A program made the translations under genes and the position numbers. A stretch of 64,000 bases of DNA from positions 5,084,001 through 5,148,000 of the forward strand of contig JAPFFF010000012.1 of NCBI GenBank assembly GCA_039105265.1, written 5' to 3'. This stretch comes from Tritrichomonas musculus (lineage: Eukaryota > Parabasalia > Tritrichomonadida > Tritrichomonadidae). The stretch's first letter is position 1; the number at the start of each line of letters is the position of its first letter. Positions 52,928 through 62,767 of the stretch are shown here, piece after piece. The notes under the pieces are model-generated. The model worked only from the letters and a program-made list of their open reading frames with translations. It did not search any database and had not been told where the DNA came from.

Positions 52928-53905
52928 TAACAGAAATCATCTTTTTAAAAAAAAAGATTCACAATTTGTGTTAGTTCAAAGAAATGAAATTGATTTTGAA
53001 AGCATTGGTGTGAAAAGCAGAGGTTGCACTAAAAATAATGTTGAATTACAGCAGTTATTGTGAAAGTTGTTATAATTATTGCTATTGCATCATTCTTCTT
53101 TATCAAGAAGAAAGAATTATATTATTCGGTTTTAAATCTCGATAGAAAAGCACAATTATAATTATTTACATTTTATCTTTCATTTCAAGGTTCAATTCTT
53201 TAATGCAATCTAATGTCTCTACTTCATGATATCCAAGAATTATTTATTCATTCGATTCAATTTTATTGTTGATCCATAAAATGTTAATAAGAAATGATGT
53301 TGTACATTCAAATAATTGTTATGTTCACGATCATCTTAAGATTCTTTAGTCTTAATCTTAATTGTTGTCTTTTGATTTGAAAAAAAAAATACTGATATCG
53401 ATGCTTGATCTGATTACTTCATTATAATTTAATTTTGTCTTATTATTTGAATTTTCTCTAGATTCCTCTTGATTAAAAAGAAATGATCAATGAATTTTGA
53501 TATACTTTCTTGATCAAATATCTCGCTGAAATTCGAATTAAATGATTTGATTAAATGATTATTTTTGAGATCTTGAAAGATCTGAAAAGATTCTTGCCTA
53601 CAATGTATGATTAAGTGAAATTAATAATATATGGTCATATATTATGATTTATAAATCAATGTTTATGGCCTATTAGATTTATTTTTGAATAATTTTTTTT
53701 TTTTGAAAATATAATAGAAAGAGATATATTTCCTCAATAAATTGGAATAAATTTGAGTTAAAGTACCAAATGAAATGAAATATTTCGAAATGTATTATAT
53801 ATATTCTAATAATACAAGATTAAGAAAAAATAAATAAGCTTAGGATTCTAATTTTTATTACTAATTAGTAAAAATAATAAAATATAAATAAAATTAAATA
53901 TTATT
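52928..53905. other. Intergenic region without recognisable features
   Basis: About 1 kb of AT-rich DNA between the hAT-type element and the gene at 53906. I see no coding frame, RNA gene or defined repeat. Confidence 0.4.
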
Positions 53906-54514
53906 TCATTTGAGACTTAACAATTCTGGGACTAATCTCAGAATATCTTCTTTATGTTGATGAAGGTAGATCAAAATTCGATTACTCTCTCTAGAGTAAT
54001 TTTTGAAATACTTATCAATAGAACGTGTTTCTTCTCGAGACATTTTTGGTAAATTAAGTGAACTGCAAATTTTGTTGTGTATCTTGGTTACCAATTTTTT
54101 AGGAAACTTGGTTCTTTTTGTAAAAATTTGATAAAAGAATAATTTGAATGAAAGTTCATTTGGGGAAAGATCAACTTTCATTTTCGAACCATTTGTCATG
54201 GTTCTGTCAGTTGATCTTTCTGTTAAAACTTCATTCTGGCTAGTTTGTGAAAGCTTATCTGTTTCATTATTAACTGTTTCAGTTTTTGGAAAATCATCAA
54301 TAAAAGACATGTCAATACTTTCAATTTGATTATTAGGTATTGCAAAACCTATTATTTCATCTGGATCTGAGAAGGGATCAAATCCGAAAAAATTATACTG
54401 GTCCAAATCTGTATTATTGCTTTCATTAAAGTTCAAAAAAGTCTCATCTTGAATATTATTTGGCCAAGGAACTTTTCTTTCTGGGTCAAACGACCCATCA
54501 GACGCTTTGAACAT
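53906..54514 (-). CDS. Acidic protein with C-terminal helical domain
   Basis: The 202-residue protein starts at the ATG at 54514. Residues 1-115 are acidic and disordered (FFGFDPFSDPDEII, SFIDDFPKTETVNNETDK). Residues about 118-200 form a helical domain (SFKLFFYQIFTKRTKFPKKL, KIHNKICSSLNLPKM, YLHQHKEDILRLVPEL). This C-terminal part is similar in layout and in the ICS-xx-NL block to the protein at 18557-18925. An acidic region next to a basic helical domain would suit a transcription regulator, but that is only inference. An initiator-like TCATTTTT lies upstream. Confidence 0.7.
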   Translation of the reverse strand: MFKASDGSFDPERKVPWPNNIQDETFLNFNESNNTDLDQYNFFGFDPFSDPDEIIGFAIPNNQIESIDMSFIDDFPKTETVNNETDKLSQTSQNEVLTERSTDRTMTNGSKMKVDLSPNELSFKLFFYQIFTKRTKFPKKLVTKIHNKICSSLNLPKMSREETRSIDKYFKNYSRESNRILIYLHQHKEDILRLVPELLSLK

Positions 54515-54521
54515 AAAAATA

Positions 54522-54529
54522 AAAAATGA
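54522..54529 (-). promoter_or_regulatory. Initiator-like TCATTTTT
   Basis: The minus strand reads TCATTTTT about 8 nt before the ATG at 54514, matching the TCAYT(T/A) initiator core known in T. vaginalis. Confidence 0.4.
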
Positions 54530-55638
54530 TTTGATTTATAAAAATTTTGCAAAATTTTTATCATTCAATTTTTCGAATTGAAAATTGGCATCTGAAAAAA
54601 ATTTTTTATATTAAAAAGTTAATTTTTGTTATTTTCTGATTTCAAATAAAAAATTTTTTTGGGATTTCATATAGTTATATATTGTTACATTACAGTATGA
54701 CTTAATTAGGATACCATTCAATAAAGTTTTATCATATGGTGGAATTTTTGTATAATAAATCTATAATGGTCAATTATTTAATAAAAATGATCACTTTTTG
54801 TCTATTATTTTTTGATGAAAAATAGTATATGTCAGGATGTTGTTGCTGCCATCCCTTATCCTAACATCACTTGCCACAAATTCGCACTACTCGGGGAACA
54901 ATATCTCTTTCATAAAGTTATATAACAATTTTCATATATTTTTCTCTTCAATTCAAAAAAAAAGACAGCATTTAAAGCACAGTATGTTAAAAATGAAACA
55001 CTAGCAAAATTGACTGTAACAAAAAGAAGAAGGAAACATGAATGAAGACGTGGACTTATCCAGTAAGTTTTTAAATTTAATGAGTATTGTCTTTCATTTC
55101 AAGGTATTTAGCGCCTCAAAAAAAAAAAAAAAAAAAAAATATTATCCTGTAATTTATTATGTGATGCGGGTACTGCATTGAAGTCACATTGCTTGCATTT
55201 TATATTCACATTTGTAGATGAGCCAGTTTACAAAAAACTCTTTGATACATTTGATGACTCAAAATTTTGATAACAAAAAGATTACATGGAGTACCCAGGA
55301 AACTACTGAATTACAAGAATATAATACTGCCCAAACTCAATGAATTTGGATGAATGTTGGCCATCCCCTGTCCAAGGTACATTTTCAACATTGATTTCTG
55401 GTGGATTGCAATGAGTTAATAATTGATGCGCTAGAAAAAACAGAGGATGATAGTATTTTTTCTGGTGATGGAAGATACCTAATCCGTAGAAATTCTTCAG
55501 TTTTGATGTAATAAATATTAAATCCAATAAAATCGTATCACTAGGTGTAGCGGATAAAAAATCCTTCCACCATCCTGATGAGACATTTACACCAGTATAA
55601 ATCGAGCATCCTGATAAGACCTTAAGAATTAGGTTTCA

Positions 55639-55887
55639 GGATTTGTTATTGATGGAGACAATAAAAATAAAGCTCAATTAGAGAAAGAAGAGTATTTCAT
55701 TATTAGGGATCCAAATCACTTAATTTTTTTGTTCTATCGTTATTTAGAGGATGAATTAAAAATAAATAAAAAAATGATTCCAGGAATTCCTGACTGTTTC
55801 CGTGGTTTAAGTGACAAAATAAAAAAATGGTACGCTAATTTATTATACATGAATATGTACTCCAGAAAAAAACAAAAGTTTTTATGA
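55639..55887 (+). pseudogene. Transposase-like remnant
   Basis: An 82-codon open stretch without a start reads FVIDGDNKNKAQLEKEEYFI, then RDPNHLIFLFYRYL and a CFRGLSDKIKKWYANLLY block. The D-G-D-N ... DPNH ... spacing and the helix with KIKKWY resemble the middle of a DDE-type transposase of the kind abundant in trichomonads. It has no ATG and no visible element ends. The family is uncertain. Confidence 0.35.
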
Positions 55888-57530
55888 TAGACTTTTTTTA
55901 CCAAATTTTCATCCTTATTCTTTTCTCAATATAAACTGAAATAAAGTATATTAATCGTCTCTGATTAAATATGGAAGCAACATTTAATTTGAAACAGAAA
56001 CAGGCATTAATGATTATACAAACATTTTCAATTTTTTTGCAAAAAGACTAACTGAAAATGGTTTGAATATAAACACATTTTTTCTCAATTAAAATTCAAA
56101 GCACAACTGGTTTGAAAGATTTAAAAAAATAATCTAAGAGGACACCTCCAATAAAATATAAAGGAGTGCACAAGAAAAAAAATTCTGCAAAATCTTATAT
56201 AACATATAATTCTTCGTTTTCAGGAATGTAATATTCAAGAAAATGTGATTTGTCTTTAATGCGTTTTGGTTCATTTTTTTAGAGAGTTGAATTTTGTCCC
56301 TACAATTCATTCGCACTAATATACTGTTTTGCTGTTGAGCTATCTTTGATTGAATACAACAATGTATATTTGCTCCTGTCTTGCTTAATAAAAAATTTCC
56401 ACACATCATGCAACGACAAATGAAGACCTAATGCTTACTTTCACTTATAAGAGTCAGAAATTTGTAGAACGTAAGATCAAAACTGTTTTTGTAAAACGTA
56501 TCTAATAAAGAATTCTGCAAATAATATTAATTATTTGTATTGAAAAATGACCAAATATGAATGCAATTTATGGCTCTCAAATTTTCAAGAACTTTTTGAA
56601 TAAATTGAGATGTACGATACGGCCACCTCTATTTTTTTTTTATTTTTTTTAATTTTCTCATGATAAAATCGATATCACAAATTTTTGTTAATGAATATAA
56701 TGTTTTTACATTTGTGAAATTTTATTTATAGCAATAATATTATAAACATTCTATTTATTTATAGATATCAGATTAATACTTTTCAAATATTGAGATTTTA
56801 TAAATAAACGGATATTTAATTATTAATAATATTTAATTATATATAAAAATAATAACTTTTATTTTCGAAATATTTGTTACATATCAATATATATTTATTT
56901 TTGATAATTTTGGACAAAACAATTAAATTCAGAATAAAATTTGAATGATCTCATAGAAAATTTGAATACATTTTCCATTTCGAAAGATGCTAATCCAAGC
57001 TCTTAAAATAAACTTGATATTCACATAATATACATCTTCTTATAGAATATGGCTAAATCAAATTTCAAAATGATAGGACCAATTTTGCTGTAAACCTTGT
57101 TCAAAAAACAATACCTCCCTCTAAATTTAAAATAATTATATCTTTATATTTTAAATATAAATTAATTTTTTAAAATTTAATTAATATTATGATAATTATA
57201 TAATATATTATTAATGAAGAATTATGCAATTAAATTGTTTGATAAAAAAGATAAAATGATTTAAAATTTGAAATGGAGGTAAAGTTTTTTGAAATCAGTC
57301 TAGAAATATTCATTCAATTTCCCACTTTTTAAATTGAATATTCATAAAAAATAAAAAAAAATTCAGTGGTACTTGTAAAGAAAACTTAAAAATATATATG
57401 ATATGCAATGAAATATATATGAATACTCTATAAAGTAGATATATTTTTCAAAATATCAATTTTGAAAGGTATAGAATTGAATTTTTTTATTTTGATGGTA
57501 AAAATCTTCTGAATTTGGATTATATTCAAT

Positions 57531-57538
57531 TCATTTTA
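57531..57538 (+). promoter_or_regulatory. Initiator-like TCATTTTA
   Basis: TCATTTTA lies immediately before the ATG at 57540 and fits the TCAYT(T/A) initiator core of T. vaginalis. Confidence 0.4.
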
Positions 57539-57539
57539 T

Positions 57540-58793
57540 ATGGAATTCCAAATCATTGGTAAGAAATGTTCTCGATATGGCTTTTGGAAAAAGTGTGCTC
57601 TTCATGTTGCAAATGATACAATCACTTTTTCAAAACCAAAGTCCAAAAAAAATCAGGAAATCATTGTAGCTTCACCAAATACTGTTATTACTTATGAAAA
57701 TGCTGATGGGAAGGATCAAATAATTATTAAGGATAAATCAACAACAATTAAGTTTACATGTAAGTCAGATATCCTTGATTGCTTATTAGCATTAAGATCA
57801 ACCAAATTTGCAAACACACTTCTCCATGTTAACGATTTTTCAGTTATGGCAAATATTGGACAAGGATCATTTGGACTTGTTTCTTTAGTTCAACATCGAG
57901 TATCAAAAAAAATTTATGCAATGAAATGCATAAACAAAACTCATTTATATAAAACAAAAAGTGTTAAAACAGTACTCACAGAAAGAGAACTTTTACAAAA
58001 GATATATAATGGCAATCCTTTTTTAATTAAAATGGAATTTGCATTTCAAACAGCTACTGATTTTTATATCGGACTTGAATATGCCCCAGGTGGTGATATG
58101 AGACGTTTTCTTAACCATTCCAAGACCATTTCCATTCCTGATGTTCGAATCTATATATCTGAAATTGCAATTGGATTAAATTATTTACATAAACAAAAAA
58201 TCCTTTACAGAGACTTAAAACCAGAAAACATCTTAATAACAGCAAGTGGTCATATAAAATTATCCGATTTTGGATTATCCAAAGAATTAAATATTAATAA
58301 AACATCCACTTTTTGTGGAACTTTAAGTTACCTTGCTCCTGAAATTGTCAGTCATCATAGCTACTCGTATGAAGCAGATTGGTATCAATTAGGCGTAATT
58401 GCTTATGAACTTTCATTTGGAAAAATTCCATTTGATGATGACGATAGAAGAAAAACAATGGAACTTATTGTTGGCGAAGAACCTGCTTTTCCAAATGATG
58501 CTGATTCTGTTCTAGTTGATTTAATTAAATGTTTGATAGAAAAAGATCCAACAAAAAGGATGAATTTTGAAAGTTTACAAAAACATCAATTTTTTAACAA
58601 TTTTTCGTTTAGAGAAGTTGAAGAAAAGAAAATTATTCCTTCTTTTATTCCTAGAATCAGTAGTCTCGCTGATACCCGTTACTTTTCACCAGAATTTGAT
58701 TCAGAAACAACAGAAAATGAAATAACGACTGACGATTTAAATTTATTCAAAGGATTTTCATTTATTTCTGATGAATTTAAGAAATGTATATAA
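57540..58793 (+). CDS. AKT/PKB-like AGC kinase with PH domain
   Basis: The 417-residue protein has a small PH-like domain (about 1-90), a kinase domain (about 100-355) and an AGC C-terminal extension. Kinase motifs are GQGSFGLV, AMKCINK, YRDLKPENIL, SDFGLSKE and the activation loop TSTFCGTLSYLAPE, whose threonine corresponds to the PDK1 site. The tail ends with the hydrophobic motif FKGFSFI, matching FxxFSF of AGC kinases. The layout is that of AKT/PKB, which binds phosphoinositides at membranes. The PH domain is divergent, so lipid binding is not assured. The stop is in TAAA. Confidence 0.9.
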   Translation: MEFQIIGKKCSRYGFWKKCALHVANDTITFSKPKSKKNQEIIVASPNTVITYENADGKDQIIIKDKSTTIKFTCKSDILDCLLALRSTKFANTLLHVNDFSVMANIGQGSFGLVSLVQHRVSKKIYAMKCINKTHLYKTKSVKTVLTERELLQKIYNGNPFLIKMEFAFQTATDFYIGLEYAPGGDMRRFLNHSKTISIPDVRIYISEIAIGLNYLHKQKILYRDLKPENILITASGHIKLSDFGLSKELNINKTSTFCGTLSYLAPEIVSHHSYSYEADWYQLGVIAYELSFGKIPFDDDDRRKTMELIVGEEPAFPNDADSVLVDLIKCLIEKDPTKRMNFESLQKHQFFNNFSFREVEEKKIIPSFIPRISSLADTRYFSPEFDSETTENEITTDDLNLFKGFSFISDEFKKCI

Positions 58794-58901
58794 ATATATA
58801 AATAGAGAATTAATTGTAATCAATTTTTATTACAAAATTTACATGGTTATTAAAATGCATATATATTTTTTTTTTTTTTTTTAAAACGCTATCTAATGCT
58901 A

Positions 58902-59633
58902 TTAATAACGAGGTGGATAAGCAGGATATCCTTGTTGGGGAGGGTATCCTTGTTGAGGGGGATATCCTTGTGGAACAAATCCTTGCTGAGGAGGATATCC
59001 TTGTGGAACAAATCCTTGCTGTGGTGGATATCCTGGAGCTTGCATCATCATACTTCCTTGTGGGACCATTTGTTGTGGATAAATTTGAGGTTGTGTTGCA
59101 TAAACATGTTGCTGTTGTAATGGATATCCTTGAGGAGGTGCCATAAATCCTTGTTGTGGTGGATAACCTGATGCCATGTAACATGATGCTGGATAAACTG
59201 GAGCTTGCATAATCATACTTCCTTGTGGGACCATTTGTACTGAAGGTACGAAGGGAGGTTGTCCTGTTTGAGCCATATGTAAAAGAAGATGAAGGCGTCC
59301 ACCTTTTTTAACTTTAGGGAAAGGAATCATATTATACCACTGATCAATAACTTGCCCAAGTGGAAGTGAGCAAAATTGAATATCGAGATGGGAAATATTA
59401 TCATCGAATAAAACATCTTTATCACGCATTGTAATTGTTAATGCTCCAACATTTGGTGCTGATACTGCAAAATGAAATTCTTGATTCCATCTTGGATGCA
59501 TTGAATCTTGGCAAACATATGTTTTTCGTGTTTCAGAACTTGTTTTAAGAATGCAATATGCATCTGTAGCTGTAATTAAATCCATTTTTGGAATATCATT
59601 TGCTTCAATAACTCGTACGTGCAAGTTATACAT
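58902..59633 (-). CDS. C2-domain protein with PQQGYP tail
   Basis: The 243-residue protein has an N-terminal C2 domain (about 1-122: [23 protein letters not shown] through [10 protein letters not shown]). Acidic residues at the usual calcium-binding loops (KMDLITATD and MRDKD) are kept. The C-terminal half is a low-complexity tail rich in P, Q, G and Y, made of repeats such as [12 protein letters not shown]2-PQQGYP proteins of this type bind membranes in a calcium-dependent way and are common in trichomonads, plants and amoebae. There is no membrane segment. A T-run follows at 58868-58883. Confidence 0.85.
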   Translation of the reverse strand: MYNLHVRVIEANDIPKMDLITATDAYCILKTSSETRKTYVCQDSMHPRWNQEFHFAVSAPNVGALTITMRDKDVLFDDNISHLDIQFCSLPLGQVIDQWYNMIPFPKVKKGGRLHLLLHMAQTGQPPFVPSVQMVPQGSMIMQAPVYPASCYMASGYPPQQGFMAPPQGYPLQQQHVYATQPQIYPQQMVPQGSMMMQAPGYPPQQGFVPQGYPPQQGFVPQGYPPQQGYPPQQGYPAYPPRY

Positions 59634-60151
59634 CTTTTAAAAAAATAAAAAAAAATTTATAACGATAGCATAAAAAAATATAATTTTCACAAAAAAATCA
59701 ATCAAATTGAATTGTGTAAATTTTTATTTGAATTATTTTATCAAAATAATAATAAATTTAAATGAATTTTATATTTTTATTTCAATTTTTCATATTAAAA
59801 CGATAATTCAATTAGAACAAAAAGAATCATATTATTTTTATTTTAATTGCAGATTTACATCAAAAAACTACATTTTAAACAGTTTTTATAATCATTGAAA
59901 GTTTAAACATTTTATAGTCTAATGATAAAATAATTGTTCAACAAATATTCTTTTATTTCACTTTTATTTCGCCATAAAAATGCTTAAATTGACTATCATT
60001 AGATAAAAAAGAGTGAATAATCAATCAAAAAAAGCTGGAGTTCTTCACTGTTTTATAGCAACAAATGTGGCAAATACCTATAAAAAATTAGCAAATATTA
60101 GATTTTACTAAAAGATTGATAGAAAAATTTGGTTTCAGATATAATTAAAAA
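59634..60151. other. Intergenic region without recognisable features
   Basis: About 500 bp of AT-rich DNA upstream of the C2 gene and downstream of the eIF2B-like gene. I see nothing more than AT tracts. Confidence 0.4.
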
Positions 60152-61762
60152 TCATTTCTTTTCCCAAATTTCAAATTCTTCATCAGTTTCATTTGATTCT
60201 TCTTCAATGTTATCATCATTTTCTTGGTTATCTCCAATTTTAGACATATCAATTGGAAAAGAGTTAGGTGAAATACGAAACCACAAATTAAGAAGATGAA
60301 TTTCAGATTCAGGAGGGGGTATAAATTCAACATAATTTATATCATCAGATGTTTTCAACGGCTTTTTATTATTAATGTAATTCTTTACCCAATCAGGCGT
60401 ATTATCTTCGTTGAATTCATTTTCTTTTTCTTCATTTTCATATCCAATTAATCTTCTACAAGGAGGCAAATCAATGTCAACAATTACATTAAAACTTATT
60501 ATAGAACCAAAATCGATTTTAATATCTTTCTTAATTGTGCAATCCGAAGCAATCACTGAATTATTTATCTGGACTCCATCCTCAATTATAACACGATCCC
60601 AGATGATACAATTTTTAATAATTACACCTTTTCCAATTTTGCAGTCGCTGCCAATTGTTGAATTAGAAATCAAACAATTATCTTCTATTGATGAATTATT
60701 CCCAACAACACAATGATGCATTTTTACTGAAGAAGAATGCATAACAACATCTTTATCAACATAAACAGAATCCTTTTCAACATGATATGATGTTGTTGAA
60801 TTTTCTTTCTTATTGTTGTTTTCATCTTCTTCCTCATCATTTGAATCTTCGTCATATAAATGAGTGTAAGTTTTAGATGGCGACATAAAATTCGATTCAA
60901 TTGTGAATGGAGAAAGTTTGTTGTCAATGACAGCAAGTGATGAATTCATATAATTTTGAATGCTGCAAACATCTGATGAATAACAATCAGATAAAACTAA
61001 AGCAAGAACTGATTTCTTTTCTTTTTCATGGTCAATTAAAGAAGGAACGCAATCATTCATAATTGAATAACAACCAATATCGTTAAAAGATGAAAAAATT
61101 GACAAAAATTCAGGTGTCACAATATAAATTAAACTGTCATTTAAATTGTCTTGAATGATTGATTCATCACTTGCATTAGAAATAGTATTTTGAGTTGTTT
61201 CAAAATCAAATTGAGAAGGAATGTTGAGTTGAAGTAGATAATTTTCATTATTAACAATAATTGAATATCCATTTGATGATGATTTTGTAAATATTGTTGT
61301 TAAAATTGATTTATCTTTTGTTTCTTCAAGAATATTTTTAAGTGGAATGTTTGTGACAATCGTTCCTGGTACAATTATGCAGTTTTCAAAATTTGTAACT
61401 ATTGAACTTGATGAATAAATCCATTTGATAGAACTTGCAATACTATTAATTGAATAGTTATTTTCAGGTACTAATAATTCAATCGATTTTAAATGCAGTC
61501 TTTCTTCGCATTCTGATGTTATTTTTTGTATCGGCTTTTTATCTGAATCTTGACAAACTATGTACATTTTTTTAATGTTATTGTTATTTAACCATTGTAT
61601 AACATAGAATAAAACAGGAATATTACATAATGGAAAAAGACATTGAGGCAATTCTTTTGATATTGGAACAAAAGATGAGTTTATTGGATGACACAAAATA
61701 AATGCAACTGTTTTTGGTAATATATCCTCGCATTTTTCAATATTGGTTTCACCCTCATTCAT
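60152..61762 (-). CDS. eIF2B epsilon/gamma-like protein
   Basis: The 536-residue protein from the ATG at 61762 has an N-terminal nucleotidyltransferase-like fold (LPQCLFPLCNIPVLFYVIQWL, IKKMYIVCQDSDK) and a left-handed beta helix of hexapeptide repeats at about 345-430 (CVVGNNSSIEDNCLISNSTI, IIWDRVIIEDGVQINNSVIA). This order and the IIWD-V-IEDG motif are typical of eIF2B epsilon, the catalytic subunit of the eIF2 exchange factor. The usual C-terminal W2 (eIF5C) catalytic domain is not visible; instead the protein ends in an acidic tail. It may be the gamma-type subunit, a shortened epsilon, or a paralogue. The frame extends upstream only through a non-ATG codon. Confidence 0.75.
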   Translation of the reverse strand: MNEGETNIEKCEDILPKTVAFILCHPINSSFVPISKELPQCLFPLCNIPVLFYVIQWLNNNNIKKMYIVCQDSDKKPIQKITSECEERLHLKSIELLVPENNYSINSIASSIKWIYSSSSIVTNFENCIIVPGTIVTNIPLKNILEETKDKSILTTIFTKSSSNGYSIIVNNENYLLQLNIPSQFDFETTQNTISNASDESIIQDNLNDSLIYIVTPEFLSIFSSFNDIGCYSIMNDCVPSLIDHEKEKKSVLALVLSDCYSSDVCSIQNYMNSSLAVIDNKLSPFTIESNFMSPSKTYTHLYDEDSNDEEEDENNNKKENSTTSYHVEKDSVYVDKDVVMHSSSVKMHHCVVGNNSSIEDNCLISNSTIGSDCKIGKGVIIKNCIIWDRVIIEDGVQINNSVIASDCTIKKDIKIDFGSIISFNVIVDIDLPPCRRLIGYENEEKENEFNEDNTPDWVKNYINNKKPLKTSDDINYVEFIPPPESEIHLLNLWFRISPNSFPIDMSKIGDNQENDDNIEEESNETDEEFEIWEKK

Positions 61763-62767
61763 TATAAAAATTTGATTTTCTGAAAAAAAATTTCTTTTTG
61801 AAAAATTCAATAAATTATTTTATTGAATTTATCACAATTTTTTTCTCCTATAGAATTTTTGTAAAAAATAATCTGTATCGTCCTTTGAAAATAAATATCA
61901 TCAAACTTTTTCTAAATTTTTTTTTTTTATCGTTATGAAATTGCATACCAATCATTATTATTTCTCAGAAAAAGATTTCTGGTTATTGAAATTAATATCA
62001 TCAATAACCCTCATTAATTTCACAGTTGCAACTGTGAATTTAAGATTTCTGTTTTTTTCTGGTTATTGAAATTAATAAAAAGAATTTCACAGTTTAACCT
62101 TGCTATAAAATTCTTTTTATTTTTCATTATGAAAATCCCATATATGACATTCCTTTGCTGGAATCTTTGAAATCATTAAGACAAACAATTATTGTTTATT
62201 CAACAAGAAAAGCTCCAAAATGACCGGCAAACACAAATGAAAAGTGAAATTGAAAAAGAGAATTCTAAAGATTGAAGCTTTCACATACCAACATCAAGAT
62301 GATTAAAATCATTAATTTGAATAAGCTTAATTAAACAATTCTAACTTAAAAAAGCTTTTACATATTAATAGTTAGGCAACTATTAATTTGTTATTTTAAT
62401 GAAAAAAACGTAACCTTTTATTTATTCTTTTTCTTGTCGTTGTTTCGTTGGTAATTATTTAAATCATGATAATATGGAAAGAAAAAAGGTCATTATGACA
62501 AAGAATAATCTGATTTTGACCTTCATAATCCTTCTTTTTAAAACTTATAGGTTTTAATATTTATTATTCAAAATTATAATAACGGTCATATTTAATGGTT
62601 CAATTAAAATGTAATATTTCTATAAATATCAAGAAATTTAATGATTTTTTTTTTAATAATATTATCATTTCAAAATGTATTGTTCTTCTCTCTCATTAAT
62701 GAAATTCCTGCCACTTTTGTTAAAATAAATGGCCGACTAAAATTTTTAATTTAATTCACTTTAAAAG
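61763..62767. other. Intergenic region with palindrome and duplication
   Basis: The perfect 20-bp palindrome TTCACAGTTGCAACTGTGAA lies at 62019-62038. The surrounding sequence is roughly duplicated: TCTGGTTATTGAAATTAAT at about 61977-61996 and again at about 62058-62077, each followed by TTTCACAGTT. No coding frame is seen. Confidence 0.5.
62756..62763 (+). promoter_or_regulatory. Initiator-like TCACTTTA
   Basis: TCACTTTA lies 4 nt before the ATG at 62768 and is identical to the octamer upstream of the DUF3447 gene at 17615. Confidence 0.45.

Larger units (their letters stand above)
54530..57539. other. Gene-poor 3 kb with decayed transposon pieces
   Basis: This stretch contains a short transposase-like frame (55639-55887), a poly(A) run near 55110-55138, and two near-copies of CATCCTGATRAGAC (55571 and 55609). 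Around 56340-56410 on the minus strand a CxxC...H pattern (CMMCGNFLLSKTGANIH) could be a zinc finger of a transposase, but it cannot be joined to anything. The remainder is AT-rich without features. Confidence 0.4.

Noticed and set aside
58810-59184. Open frames over the PQQGYP-coding repeats on both strands
   Set aside because: They are shadows of the low-complexity tail of the C2 protein.
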